This document shows, piece after piece, positions 56,101 through 63,934 of a stretch of DNA of 64,000 nucleotides. How positions within the stretch are numbered: the stretch's first letter is position 1; each line of letters begins with the position of its first letter. Under the pieces are notes generated by a model. That model saw only the letters and a list, made by a program, of their open reading frames with translations, ran no database searches and had not been told where the DNA came from. The DNA lies in NCBI RefSeq assembly GCF_032362555.1, contig NC_083525.1, forward strand, positions 7,549,501-7,613,500, in the 5' to 3' direction. Source of the DNA: Amyelois transitella (taxonomy: Eukaryota > Arthropoda > Insecta > Lepidoptera > Pyralidae). A program made the position numbers and the translations under genes.

Positions 56101-59100
56101 GACTATTCAAACTAATATACATAACTTGGAAAATAGTTGCCTTTATGCGCGTCACGAACACCTTACCGTTCTCGCCACCTTACGCTCTCATCATATTCGC
56201 AGTCGATATTATATTCAACGTCTATCGATATGGAATACCATCGCCATTTTTTACCATTTAAACTATCGATATTGTTCTTCTGTCAAGTAACATCACTAAA
56301 GTACAACGGTTACGGTCGGGCGGTCATTAAATGCCCTGTCTGCGATGTAAAAGGTCAATGGTTCGAATCCTGCCGACCTCACTTGGGTAAGTTCTACAAT
56401 CTGACTCAATGACGCGATCTTTTGCCTACGGATTCGCAAGCGTGTCTTTGGCCCATTAAGTGCCTGAAATCCGTAAGCCTACAGCATTATTGATTATACT
56501 GTGCTTACAGAGTCTAGACTACAGTTACCAGATTGCTACGAATATCCCAAATGGCATATCATTACAACTTAGGGTGATGTGTAAATGAAACATAACTTTT
56601 GTGCAAAGAGAACCGCCTGCAATCGATATCCCCCTTTTTTCAAGTCGGTTAAATATCAAAAACCTAATGTAAAATACACTTCCCTGAATACCGCATCAAA
56701 ATCGGCGCGAAACGCGAGTTGATCGCGGATAAATATACAACACAGGTAAATAAATACAGGTCAAACTGTGAACCTTTTTTTAAGGGGGTTAATATCGGTG
56801 ACGACCGGGTTTAGACACTTTAAAAAAAATTCCACATACATATTTTATATCCTTATAAAAATGTATAAAGTGCAATCGGTAAACAATTACTTTAAAAAGA
56901 CAATGAAATAAAGCCTTAAAAATAGTGGAGCGTCAACATCTTCGCAATCGATACAATATACAATCGATATAGGCATTCGTTAACAATCGAATTCTTAACA
57001 CGGCCAGCGGTTCATTCAATCGAAAATCAAAGGTTGCAGGCATTGTTTATTTATCGGTAAAACATACGTATATGTACTATAAAAAGGTCATATTATTTCC
57101 GGGGTAGAACGGGATTATTATACTTAGTGTTTTTGTTACGATTATTAAAAACCACGTCCATATTTTTAATCGTATCAATCGATATTTATATCAAAAATAA
57201 TGGCCTTCTTCTTCCTCCTGGCTTAAGTCTCACTACGCTGGAGAGGAGCCTGGGGTATGCCTTTGACCATGAATCATAGGTTGGACGAGATTCAGATCCC
57301 AGGTTCTGTTACGGTGAGGGAAAACATTCTGAGGAAACATTAAGGCAACTGGATGAGTTATCATGATCCAATATGAGTTCGGTTCCCCTGCAAAGGTTGC
57401 GGAAGTCAGATAGGAGTCGCTTCATGTACACCTGATTCCACCTAATCCAGGATCATAGTCATAAAGGCTAGCTCCTCTCCAAAAAGGTGAGTAAGAATAG
57501 CCTTCATTTAATAAAGACTTGAGTGATGATGGATGATACTGCAGAATATAATGCATGTACCTAATGCAAATATTACAAGCGAGTTGACAATGCGACCTTG
57601 CCCTTATGACTTGGAGCCCTTACTACGAGTTTTGATACAACTTTCGTAAGCAGTTGCGTGCAGATAGCGCTAAGTACACCTTTATGTGTCTTAAAATTTA
57701 ATTGAATCCATAATTTCAAAAATTCATCCCTCAGTCCAACTGAGCAAATTATACTCAGTTAATAAATATTTACGGGACAAATTACACTGATTGAGTTAGC
57801 CTCGAAGTAAGTTCGAGACTTGTGTTACGAGATACTAACTCAACGATACTATATTTTATAATAAATACTTATTATAAATAAATTAAATTATTTCATTAGG
57901 AACAGTTATGTTTCGTACGCTTTTGATGTTTAGGTCAGATATAGAATAAAATACTAAAGACTAAAGTAAGTTTTGGAGTCTTTAACTTAGCAAAACTGAA
58001 CGCCTGTGAATGCAATTGGTCTCAGGAAGATAAGGGAGATGGTGTCCTCAGCAATAGTCCACTTCTTAATATGATAAGGTGATAATGAATATCCACCTTT
58101 AACACAAAAACGGGTCACGACTTGACGACCCTTGACTTAAATAAGAAGAAAAAAACAAAAGTAAATAAATTAAATATAAGTACTGAATCATAAATATTTT
58201 TGTACCTAATTTATCGTTTTTAACTAAACCGTTGCTATCCAAAAAAAAAGTTTTTGAAAATAATTTATGAATTTAACAACCAAATTAAGCAATATTAAAA
58301 TTTATAGAAATTTTTGACAGCACGTGATATGTTAATACATATTTTGTATAATAATTTATTCAAATGAGAATCTTTTAATAATTTATTATTAATATTTAAA
58401 ATTTTGTCGGTGTTCTTTGGGTTCGGTAAATTATACATAATATCCAAACTAATAAATAAGTATCATTCCATAATCTACATTCCACATTCATGGTGAGAAT
58501 TATCAGACCCTAATTTCTAAATAGCTATTGACATAATATTAAAGCAATTACTGTGCCTATAAAACTTTAAGGATTATCTATACTTATATTATAAAGCTGA
58601 AGATTTTGTTTGTTTGTTTGAACGCGCTAATCTCAGGAACTACTGGTGCGAATTGAAAAATTCTTTTTGCGTTGAATAAACCATTTATCGAGGAAGCCTT
58701 TAGGCTATATATAACATCACGCTGCAAATATAAGGAGCAAAAAAATAATGGAAAATGTGGAAAAAACGGGGAAAATTCTCCATCAATTGGGGCTTCAATG
58801 ATGCCCAAAATAACTATTACGCGCGAAGGAAGTCGCGGGCACAGCTAGTATATTATAAGGAGAGTATCAAGAGCCCGGTTTTGTAATTTTTAAATTTACC
58901 GTTTCCCGGTCAATATTGAATTTTTTTTTGGCTTGTAAGAATACCAATAATCCATGGTGATCAAATATTGGAAAAATTTATGTTATTTATACATATTTTG
59001 ATTTGCAACTAAGGCCCGAAGGTGCGGCCCGACACGTACATAGTCGCTTTAATATAATAATTATTAGCATATATGTAGATTTGTATGCATAGGTAATTAT

Positions 59101-61576
59101 TGCAATAACGATATTGACAGCTTAAATTAAGTACACTTTAATTACACAAAACATATAATTTTTAACATACATACATATGGTCACGTCTATATCTCTTGCG
59201 GGGTAGACAGAGCCCATAGTCTTGAAAAGACTGAATGGCCACGTTCAGCTATTTGGCTTAATGATAGAATTGAGATTCAAAAAGTGACAGGTTGCTAGCG
59301 CATCGCCTAAAAAAGAATTCCAAGTGTGTAAGCCTATCCCTTAGTCACCTTTTACGACATCTATGGGAAAGAGATGGAGTGGTCCTATTCTTTTTTGTAT
59401 TGGTGCCGGGAACCACACGGTACCAATACAAAAAAAATGCTAACCCAAACCTAATATGCCAAAATCTCTAGACAAGACCCCACGATTTGGCCTGTACGTT
59501 GATACATACATACATACATAAAATCACGCCTTTTTCCCGGAGGGGAAGGTAGAGACTACATATTTCCACTTGCCACGATCTCTGCATACTTCCTTCGTTT
59601 CATCCACATTCATAACTCTCTTCATGCAAACTCGGCGGTTTCTGGTACTCTTGAAAAAGGCAAAGGGTCAGGCCCTTTGCCAGGACGACCTTAATTAGAT
59701 CATATTGATATTTCACTTAATCAATTTCCTAAACTAACTAGTCACGTTAAATTTACTTTGACGTCGTACGCAGTAACTTACGAAGTAGGCACATTGAAAT
59801 TTCAGAGTGGCAACGCTGTAACAATACATCGTTATAGTTGACCAATGTTTAGAGTTTACATTTAAACTCTATTAGCGATACGTATGGTAACGGTAAGTAA
59901 AATAACGATCTGAAATAAGCACCTAAACTGGAACAATAGAGCCCTAAATGTTACTTTTTTAAGGCGCGCTTTTTGCTTGTGTGGTCTCTTATATGTCGTT
60001 GAAACTATTAAGATTTGACGTCACGAGAATTGTATCTTTTCGTTGAGAGTATTTTTTTTTTTCACTAACTCTTTATAATTAATCTCTTTCATATGGATTC
60101 CGTAAAAGGCGACTAAGGGATAGGCTCATAAACTTAAGATTCTTCATTTAGACGATGCGCTAGCAACATGTCGCCAAACAGCTGAACATAGCCTATCAGC
60201 CCTTGAAAAGTCTTCCTCAAAATGAAATATCATTGTTGTAAGTGGCAATGACAAAATATATATAAAATTTATACATAGGTGCAAAAACGTAAAGGTCAAG
60301 TTGGATAAGTACAAGTAGCTTCACAAACTGGTTTTGCTTTTTATAAAGGTACGTCAAATGAGAATCAAGATTTATCTCATAAATATTTTTTTTGGTGATT
60401 AGCTTTTCTGATAAATATGTTTTCACAGAAGGACATTAAGCATGTTAAGCAAAATTGAAAGGGAAATTTAATTCAGTATTTTTGGAATTTTTTTCTCATT
60501 ATAAAATAAGTATATATTTATTTAAGGACAAAAGAGACATATTGAGTAAACCCCAAAGTAAACCGAAGACTTGTGTCGTTATAATTAAAATATATTTATA
60601 GGGAACTTCATAGTGAAGTATTGATGAGTTTAAAAGATAAAACAAACTTACCGACAGCCATGAATAGCATTCTGCAGCCAAGTTCAAAGTGGTATTTAGA
60701 GGGCTCCGTGTACCGAAGCCGGTGGAATATGATATCGTAGCCCTCACACGACTTGCCAGGTAGTATTGAAAACTCTCTGTAAATACACAATCATTTATTA
60801 TTATACCAGCAAAAATACTGAAATCTACTGAGTCAAAAGAGACTCAGATAATCAGTATAATAATTTTAAAACATTTCCACAGACTCTATTTTGTCCTTTT
60901 ATTTATTGAATTAAAAAATAATATACAGTAACTATTTACACACTGTTAGTGTGTATACTTTTAAAAAAAAGGATGCCAAGATCACTGTGCATAAATACAT
61001 TTAAAAAAATATTGATTGACCCTGAAATTTTTCAATCAGTTTTTAATTGTTTTTAAGTAGGTGGTAGGTGATTATACAAGCTTTAACGTATTGGCATTGA
61101 ATGTTTCTACAGGGTTCTATTTTATTTTTCAACTAACTATATGAGACATATGTAGTAGAGATTGTGTAATAATGCATTTTGTATTTTTCTTATCTGTATA
61201 AAAATTATCACTGTATTTATTTATTTTTAAGTCCATAAATAACAACAGGGAATCAATAAAATAAGCGTGCCAAAAATACTTACAAGGCTTCAGCCATAGG
61301 CTTCATTTCATCCGAATAAACAGCGCGATTGTCGAAAAAATCTGGAGTATTCTTCCGACAGTAATAATATTTCTCTATACAAGTCTTAACTTTCGGAACG
61401 TCCCCGTCGCAGGCATTATAAAATAATAACAATTGCTTATCAGTTATATCCTTAGGGATGTATTTGGTTTTATCAGCCTTTTGAGTCCATTCCTTCAAAC
61501 TGTTGAAATCCTCCTGTGAAAAAAAATCCAAGGAGGCCACGGCTGCATCATAATTGTATTCCAACTCCACTGGCAT
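41175..61576 (-). CDS. CRAL-TRIO (Sec14-like) lipid-binding protein, five exons
   Basis: Reading the minus strand, exons are 61284-61576 (start), 60652-60776, 45020-45116, 42375-42516 and 41175-41420 (stop TAA). Each is bounded by AG and GT. The lengths sum to 903 bp and splice in frame to a 300-residue protein, the usual size of insect alpha-tocopherol-transfer/retinaldehyde-binding-like proteins. Exon 1 carries the N-terminal helical region (LLFYNACDGDVPKVKTCIEK). Exon 2 holds YDIIFHRLRYTEPSKY. Exon 3 has the core strand GVIFLFDMRGVKLGHLARC. Exon 4 has KMRAIHVMNTEPIIDKLMM and IRPFMEKK. Exon 5 has LPPDYGG. These are the successive signatures of the CRAL-TRIO fold, which carries a small hydrophobic ligand in a gated pocket. 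No signal peptide, so cytosolic. The ligand is unknown. The intron between exons 2 and 3 is about 15.5 kb and full of mobile elements. Confidence 0.88.
41885..41985. other. GC-rich patch in a CRAL-TRIO intron
   Basis: CTCATCGCTGCGTGTCCCCG and TCGGGGCCCAGGGTCCGCC stand out against AT-rich flanks. On the minus strand it can be read in frame without stops over a short distance (GGPWAPKPFCGGCNRG), but splice sites are unconvincing. Probably a repeat fragment. Confidence 0.3.
42155..42265 (-). repeat. Family A repeat, 3' part
   Basis: ATACATATAATCACGTCTATATCCCC to ATTAAGATTCAAATGG. Confidence 0.65.
42885..43141 (+). repeat. Family B Helitron-like element
   Basis: CTATACTAATATTATAAATC to GACGAAGTCGCGGGCACAGCTAGT; both ends intact, with a small deletion in the GTTTGTTTG block. 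Confidence 0.85.
43142..43866. other. Intronic, nothing recognised
   Basis: The ORF at 43270-43536 shows no recognisable features. Confidence 0.4.
43868..43965 (-). repeat. Family A repeat, 5' part
   Basis: CATTAGTCGCCATTTACGA to CCAGAAATCACACGGCAC. Confidence 0.7.
44583..44635. repeat. Perfect 23-bp inverted repeat with 7-bp loop
   Basis: Arms at 44583-44605 and 44613-44635 begin AATCTTTTTAACCAGACAG and close ACTTCTGTCTGGTTAAAAAG; the loop is TGGTCAC. It lies in the CRAL-TRIO intron between exons 3 and 4. Confidence 0.8.
44755..44940 (+). repeat. Family E SINE body fragment
   Basis: AACGGTGAAGGAAAACAT, ACCTGCACGTTCAGGAA, GGAGGTCAGACGGGAGTC and CTCCTGGATCATGGTCAC. Confidence 0.65.
45235..45380 (+). 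repeat. Family J repeat starting at a TATG run
   Basis: Six TATG units run into TAACGGAATCTTTGAGC and AAACTTTGCACACGTATCAAG. A similar but diverged layout is at 47865-47975. The ORFs at 45278 and 45313 fall in or beside it. Confidence 0.45.
46617..46665 (+). pseudogene. Orphan first exon of a THAP-type zinc-finger protein
   Basis: ATG in a CCACGATGTC context encodes MSSDKHCCVPGCKGSG and ends at a donor GTATGT. Initiator Met followed within a few residues by C-V-P-G-C is the start of a THAP C2CH zinc finger, usual in THAP proteins and P-element-like or other transposases. I find no continuation of the domain, so this is probably a relic of a DNA transposon in the CRAL-TRIO intron, on the opposite strand to the host gene. 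Confidence 0.45.
46838..46995 (-). repeat. Family A repeat, 3' part
   Basis: ATACATGCATACATATAATCAC to CATCGCCTAAAAAAGAATC. The ORF at 46966 reads out of it. Confidence 0.75.
47169..47228 (+). repeat. Direct partial copy of the outer end of the large inverted repeat
   Basis: AACTAAAAAACTAGGCGTTTTATTGC and the following CTAATCAAACTAAAAAATAG repeat at 47245-47295, so this block occurs twice directly and once inverted. Confidence 0.75.
47239..47700. repeat. Near-perfect 194-bp inverted repeat with 74-bp spacer
   Basis: The left arm 47239-47432 and right arm 47507-47700 have equal length. The inner ends pair GCGTGGGGTGC with GCACCCCACGC, and the only mismatch I found is AATCAGAGT versus its partner AATCTGAGT. 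There is no coding content. Any transcript across it would fold into a long hairpin. Confidence 0.92.
47705..47757 (+). repeat. Family H repeat, 3' end
   Basis: TCAGCAGACTGCCTCCGGGA then AAGGCGTGATCATGG, immediately after the inverted repeat. Confidence 0.45.
47865..47975 (+). repeat. Family J-like repeat
   Basis: TTGTATGTTTGTAACGCGATAAC and AAATTCAAAACGTGTGTATGATC parallel 45235-45380. Confidence 0.35.
47976..49549. other. 1.6 kb of intron with nothing recognised
   Basis: AT-rich; moderately GC-rich around 49320-49430. No exon in frame with the CRAL-TRIO protein and no familiar repeat. Confidence 0.4.
49550..49680 (+). repeat. Family E SINE fragment
   Basis: AACCCGGATCGGATCCCGGG, CCTGGGTTAAAGTCAGG and ATGAAGCGACTCACGACTCACC resemble the distal SINE E body. 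Confidence 0.45.
49690..49990 (+). repeat. Family B Helitron-like element with short internal insert
   Basis: TCTATACTAATATTATAAAG is followed by extra sequence, then AGCTGAAGAGTTTG and the usual body, ending GGGCACAGCTAGTA. Confidence 0.85.
50010..50165 (-). repeat. Family A repeat, diverged
   Basis: CCTTACGGGGTAGG to CTCAAGTTTAGAAGCATTTCC. Confidence 0.55.
50488..52162 (-). repeat. Family A repeat split by a piggyBac-like element, with an inverted scrap
   Basis: 50531-50605 (CCCTTGCGAGATAGACAGAGC to GTTTAGCTTAA) and 52001-52162 (TTAATGGTAGAATTGAGATTC to GCCACACGGCAC) are two halves of one copy, separated at TTAA. A plus-oriented scrap (GAATGTGGTCGTTCAG to CTGTCTATCCC) at 50488-50530 abuts it. 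Confidence 0.85.
50606..52000. mobile_element. Non-autonomous piggyBac-like element (1395 bp)
   Basis: Bounded by TTAA at 50602-50605 and 52001-52004, which was a single TTAA in the interrupted family A repeat. The terminal inverted repeats are imperfect: CCCTTTCCACGCCAA at the left, CCTTTTCAGCGCCAA as the complement of the right end. TTAA targeting with CC-starting termini is the piggyBac pattern. No transposase ORF is present. Inside are at least five palindromic CTGATATATCAG-type sites next to TTGGCG or GTGGCG. Confidence 0.8.
52500..52712 (-). repeat. Family C Helitron-like element
   Basis: GAGGTCGCCCGCGACTTCGTCC, then CCCGCGGGAACTCCGGGA, CATCTTAATCGGTTCAGTAG, GTGAAAGAGTAACAAACATCC and TTTATAATATTAGTAG. 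The complement would end in the GC hairpin typical of lepidopteran Helitrons. Confidence 0.8.
52796..53925 (-). mobile_element. 5'-truncated non-LTR retrotransposon fragment
   Basis: On the minus strand the fragment starts just before the reverse-transcriptase active site (SYADDTVLVFVGDTWERV, ~53925-53850). It continues through the thumb and C-terminal region and ends with a 3' UTR and an A-rich tail near 52800-52835. It is smaller and more degraded than the element at 17264 and belongs to a different lineage (YADD rather than FADD, different C-terminal region). Confidence 0.85.
53044..53847 (-). pseudogene. Reverse transcriptase C-terminal remnant
   Basis: 267 open codons. Recognisable: WLNSNLLTLNKSKTNYMCF just after the YADD motif, KYLGVMLDQRLSWHSHLE and SVLGYCIPIWGGA, all standard in the region downstream of non-LTR RT active sites. 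The endonuclease and most of the RT fingers and palm are missing, so no activity is expected. Confidence 0.85.
54203..54345 (-). repeat. Family A repeat, 3' part
   Basis: TACATACGTATAGTCACGTC to AAAAGAAGAATACCAAGTTTG. It forms an inverted pair with the next entry. Confidence 0.7.
54352..54482 (+). repeat. Family A repeat, 3' half
   Basis: GTCACTATTTGAATCTCAATTC to ACGTGATTATACGTATGTATG. Confidence 0.8.
54488..54600 (+). repeat. Family E SINE fragment
   Basis: ATTCTGGATTGGGTGAGTCAGG and ATGAAGCGACTCCCGCCC. Confidence 0.45.
54690..55110 (+). pseudogene. Decayed non-LTR retrotransposon C-terminal remnant
   Basis: Broken reading of WKKRGKYLIVEMWCW, MEKINWMEK and GKRGRPRIKY-like pieces (for example AATGGAAAGAGAGAATAAGG, AAGACCAAGAATAAAATATT). 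This resembles the segment after the RT domain of many insect non-LTR elements. Several stops and frameshifts; certainly inactive. Confidence 0.5.
55553..55757 (-). repeat. Family C Helitron-like element, diverged
   Basis: GTTACCCGCGACTTTATCCACG, TTCGTGAAAGTGTAACACAC and CACATTTATATTAAAAGTAGG. Confidence 0.65.
55998..56105 (+). repeat. Family E SINE head
   Basis: A box TGGTCGAATCGG, TTAAATGCGTGATGCGCAGA and B box GGTTCAAATCC, then GGGCCATGTGTCACCAATGA. Body truncated. Confidence 0.8.
56310..56390 (+). repeat. tRNA-like SINE head of another family
   Basis: GGTCGGGCGGTCATTAAATGCC, then B box GGTTCGAATCCTGCCGACC. It does not fold into a full cloverleaf that I can support, so I treat it as SINE-derived. 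Confidence 0.4.
57205..57540. repeat. Family E SINE pieces in inverted arrangement
   Basis: 57205-57275 is minus oriented (GGAGAGGAGCCTGGGGTATG). 57295-57500 is plus oriented (GGTTCTGTTACGGTGAGGG to TAATCCAGGATCATAGTCA). Confidence 0.6.
57758..57865 (-). repeat. Family F SINE, tail half
   Basis: TTACGGGACAAATTACACTG to ACTCAACGATACTATATTTT; the tRNA head is absent. Confidence 0.8.
57866..58574. other. Intronic, nothing recognised
   Basis: AT-rich sequence without a supported feature. Confidence 0.4.
58575..58852 (+). repeat. Family B Helitron-like element
   Basis: TATCTATACTTATATTATAAAG to GGAAGTCGCGGGCACAGCTAGT. Confidence 0.85.
59165..59420 (-). repeat. Family A repeat, full length
   Basis: TACATACATATGGTCACGTC to GCCGGGAACCACACGGTAC; well preserved. 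Confidence 0.9.
59500..59695 (-). repeat. Family H repeat, well preserved
   Basis: ATACATACATACATAAAATCACG, TTTCCCGGAGGGGAAGGTAG, CCACTTGCCACGATCTCTGC and CAAACTCGGCGGTTTCTGGTAC. A small hairpin GGGTCAGGCCCTTTGCC follows. Confidence 0.75.
60085..60215 (+). repeat. Family A repeat, diverged
   Basis: GATTCCGTAAAAGGCGACTAAGG to AACATAGCCTATCAGCCCTTG. Confidence 0.6.
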
Positions 61577-61899
61577 TATAAAAACGGAAATTATCGCAGT
61601 TTTGCCGTAATAAAATACGAAAATTTATGTAAAGCAAACACACCCAGCCACTCACTATTACAATATTTTGACAACTAAATTGAAAAACAAAATGAGACAG
61701 AAGAAATATTCACAACGCATGTGTTGCCATTTGAAATTTAAGATCTATTTGGTAGTTTATATTTCAAAAAATCTCGTATGGATATACTCAAAAAAAGTTT
61801 ATTCTTTTTTTATATATATAATTTCCATAACCATCGCGATATTTTTACAACGAAAATCTAATTACTGTCTTATTTATTAATTGCTGATTGAACCACAAA
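61577..61899. promoter_or_regulatory. Divergent promoter region of the CRAL-TRIO and SLC13-like genes
   Basis: 323 bp separate the two opposing start codons. A TATATATATA run at about 61812-61822 is a candidate TATA box for the plus-strand transporter gene. GAAATATAAAC on the minus strand near 61756 may serve the other direction. Transcription starts are not determined. Confidence 0.5.
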
Positions 61900-63414
61900 A
61901 TGGAATCAGAGCCATCGTAAGATAATATTTTTAAATTATCACTAAGTAATACATTACAATAATAATAATGTCTATGTAATTATTTCAGAGAGAGTAATTT
62001 ACTAATAATAACGAAACGTGATCGCCTAAAATTGTTCGTTAAATTGTATTGGAGATCAATAGTTCTGATAACAACTCCAATTATACTAATACCCATAGCA
62101 TTTATAGGTGCTAATAATGTAAGTAATACCACTAGATAATTACGCATTCCGCAATTTACCCTCGTATTTAGGGTACTGAATGAGAAACCATGAAGCTGGG
62201 TTAAATTCCATTGTTAGTCATGAAGGTGTGATGGAAGGCTTGACCCTGACTTCTACTTCAGAACCGTGATATACTTGGAGGTATAGGAACTTGAATTGAA
62301 GAAAAAATCCAGAACAAAGTATCAGAAGGATGATGATGATAAGATAGCAACAAAATATTACAAATTAAACTTGTTTGCTAAATGGTTAATCGCTAAGCAC
62401 GCCTACGTAATAAAATACCAAACCAATTAGTATACTTATGTCACTATTGCAAAGTCCATATTTTTTTAAATAACAATGTACCTATTCCACAGGCTTATAG
62501 GTGTTTTTATATATTTCTCATAAGTATAGTTTACTGGGTAAGTGATATCATGCATCCAAGCATAACATCGATGATTCCAATCGGTTTTTATTCATTGATG
62601 CATATGATGGAAAAGGAATACGTTACGCAGGTAGGTGTATTTAAAGATGATTTACATCAAACACATTAACTTATTAGTTTTTTAAAAAGCGCCAGATTTT
62701 GCGAGATTTAGCGTTATGCACTAAGTTTGCAACACTGACAGTCGCTACTTGGATTATAAACGACCGATCGTTGCACCTCAATACGACCACAAGTCGTCAA
62801 GGTTTACCTAGTTTTTACATTCATGCATACAAATTCTCTATCCGTTACGGGGTAGACAGAGCCGGCAGTCTTTATAAGACTAAAAGGCCACGCTCATCTG
62901 TTTGACTTATTGTTGGAATTAAGATTTAAATAATAACATATTACTAACCCATCGCATTAAAATTAGTGAGTTCACTTTACACACATACTGTCTTTCTCTT
63001 GAATAACCTTTATGTAAAATCTGCACGGAAATAGAAGCAATTAGCACCAACTATATATTTTCTCCGCTACGACACCAACGTGTAAGCTTGCTCTTCATCA
63101 ACATGGTCCTTTTCCCTTACTCGCCGTTTACAAAATTCATGAGAAAAATATGAAATAGCCTCTAGTACCAGGAACTATGTCATATTATATCCAATTTCTT
63201 AGTAGTTTCTAGCCCTCACAAATTTACCTAGTAATAAATTTAACTACCAAGTAGTTTCTTGTCTAGTAAAGTTCGATCTTTTCCAGGCTTACATAAAAAA
63301 TGAGCTACTGGATTGCCTAGGAATCATGATAGTAGGTGTTGCGATAGAATACAGCCAAGTTCATAAGCGTGCAGCTGTGAAGATTTTGATGACCTTCGGC
63401 TGCTCGCACTACAG
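61900..63414 (+). CDS. SLC13/INDY-family sodium-coupled carboxylate transporter, first four exons (partial)
   Basis: Exons: 61900-61916 (ATG, MESEPS), 61989-62118, 62493-62630 and 63287-63414, with GT..AG introns of 72, 374 and 656 bp. All joins keep the frame and give the first 137 residues. Exon 2 has a cytosolic basic stretch, then WRSIVLITTPIILIPIAFIG (first membrane helix). Exon 3 has RCFYIFLISIVYWVSDIMHP and SITSMIPIGFY. Exon 4 has LGIMIVGVAIEYSQVHKRAA and ends FGCSHYR. This order matches the N-terminus of SLC13 proteins (Drosophila Indy), where the last segment is usually GGLI.A.AVE..NLHKR; here it is GIMIVGVAIEYSQVHKR, so the copy is divergent. The family imports citrate and other di/tricarboxylates across membranes. 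The SNT substrate/sodium motifs lie beyond the window. It is divergent from the CRAL-TRIO gene. Confidence 0.82.
62812..62965 (-). repeat. Family A repeat, diverged, in the transporter's third intron
   Basis: CATGCATACAAATTCTCTATCC, GGGTAGACAGAGCCGGCAGTC and GTTGGAATTAAGATTTAAA. Confidence 0.65.
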
Positions 63415-63417
63415 GTA

Positions 63418-63668
63418 ATCTATACAAATATTATAAAGCTGAAGAGTTTGTTTGTTTGTTTGTTTGAACGCGCTAATCTCAGGAACTACTAGTTCGAATT
63501 GAAAAATTCTTTCTTGCGTTGAATAGACTATTTATCGAGGAAGGCTTTAGGCTTTATAACATCACGCTACAACTATAAGGAGCAAAGAAATAATGAAAAA
63601 TGTGAAAAAAAAACGGGGAAAATTATTCATCCTTGAGGGCTTCAATGATGCCCAAAATAACTATTCAT
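63418..63668 (+). repeat. Family B Helitron-like element, 3' end replaced
   Basis: Starts four bases after the splice donor of the last transporter exon (AATCTATACAAATATTATAAAG). It continues to CAAAATAACTATTC, where the hairpin end should follow, but a family E SINE begins instead. Confidence 0.8.
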
Positions 63669-63925
63669 AGTAAGGTGCCCGGTTAAAATGCGTGTGGCGC
63701 AAGAAGGCACAGGTTCGAATTCCACCCCGGCCATGTACCATTGACTCTTTTCAAAGTTGTGTACATTAGTTCGAATTGTAACCGATGTTTTGACGGTGAG
63801 ACAGACAGACAAAACATCGTGAGAATACCTTTCAGGCAACTGGTTGTAATCATGGGAGTCGCTTCGTAAAAAAAAACCTGACTCACCCAGTCCAGGGTCC
63901 ATGGTCAAAGGCATACCCCGGGCTC
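63669..63925 (+). repeat. Family E tRNA-derived SINE
   Basis: GGTGCCCGGTTAAAATGCGTG, GGCACAGGTTCGAATTCCACC, GTACATTAGTTCGA and CTGACTCACCCAGTCCAGGG. The A-box region is truncated at the junction with the Helitron-like element. The ORFs on the other strand are not genes. Confidence 0.8.
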
Positions 63926-63934
63926 CTCCAACAT

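Larger units (their letters stand above)
55972..57184. promoter_or_regulatory. Cluster of ATCGATA motifs in an intron
   Basis: Eight ATCGATA occurrences in 1.2 kb: an overlapping pair TATCGATATCGATA at 55972-55985, then 56223, 56274, 56622, 56947, 56963 and 57178. TATCGATA is the Drosophila DREF/BEAF binding site (DRE). Function here is untested; it could equally reflect a repeat. Confidence 0.35.

Noticed and set aside
60499-60747. 82-codon minus-strand ORF
   Set aside because: Shadow frame over CRAL-TRIO exon 2; the in-frame exon is 60652-60776.
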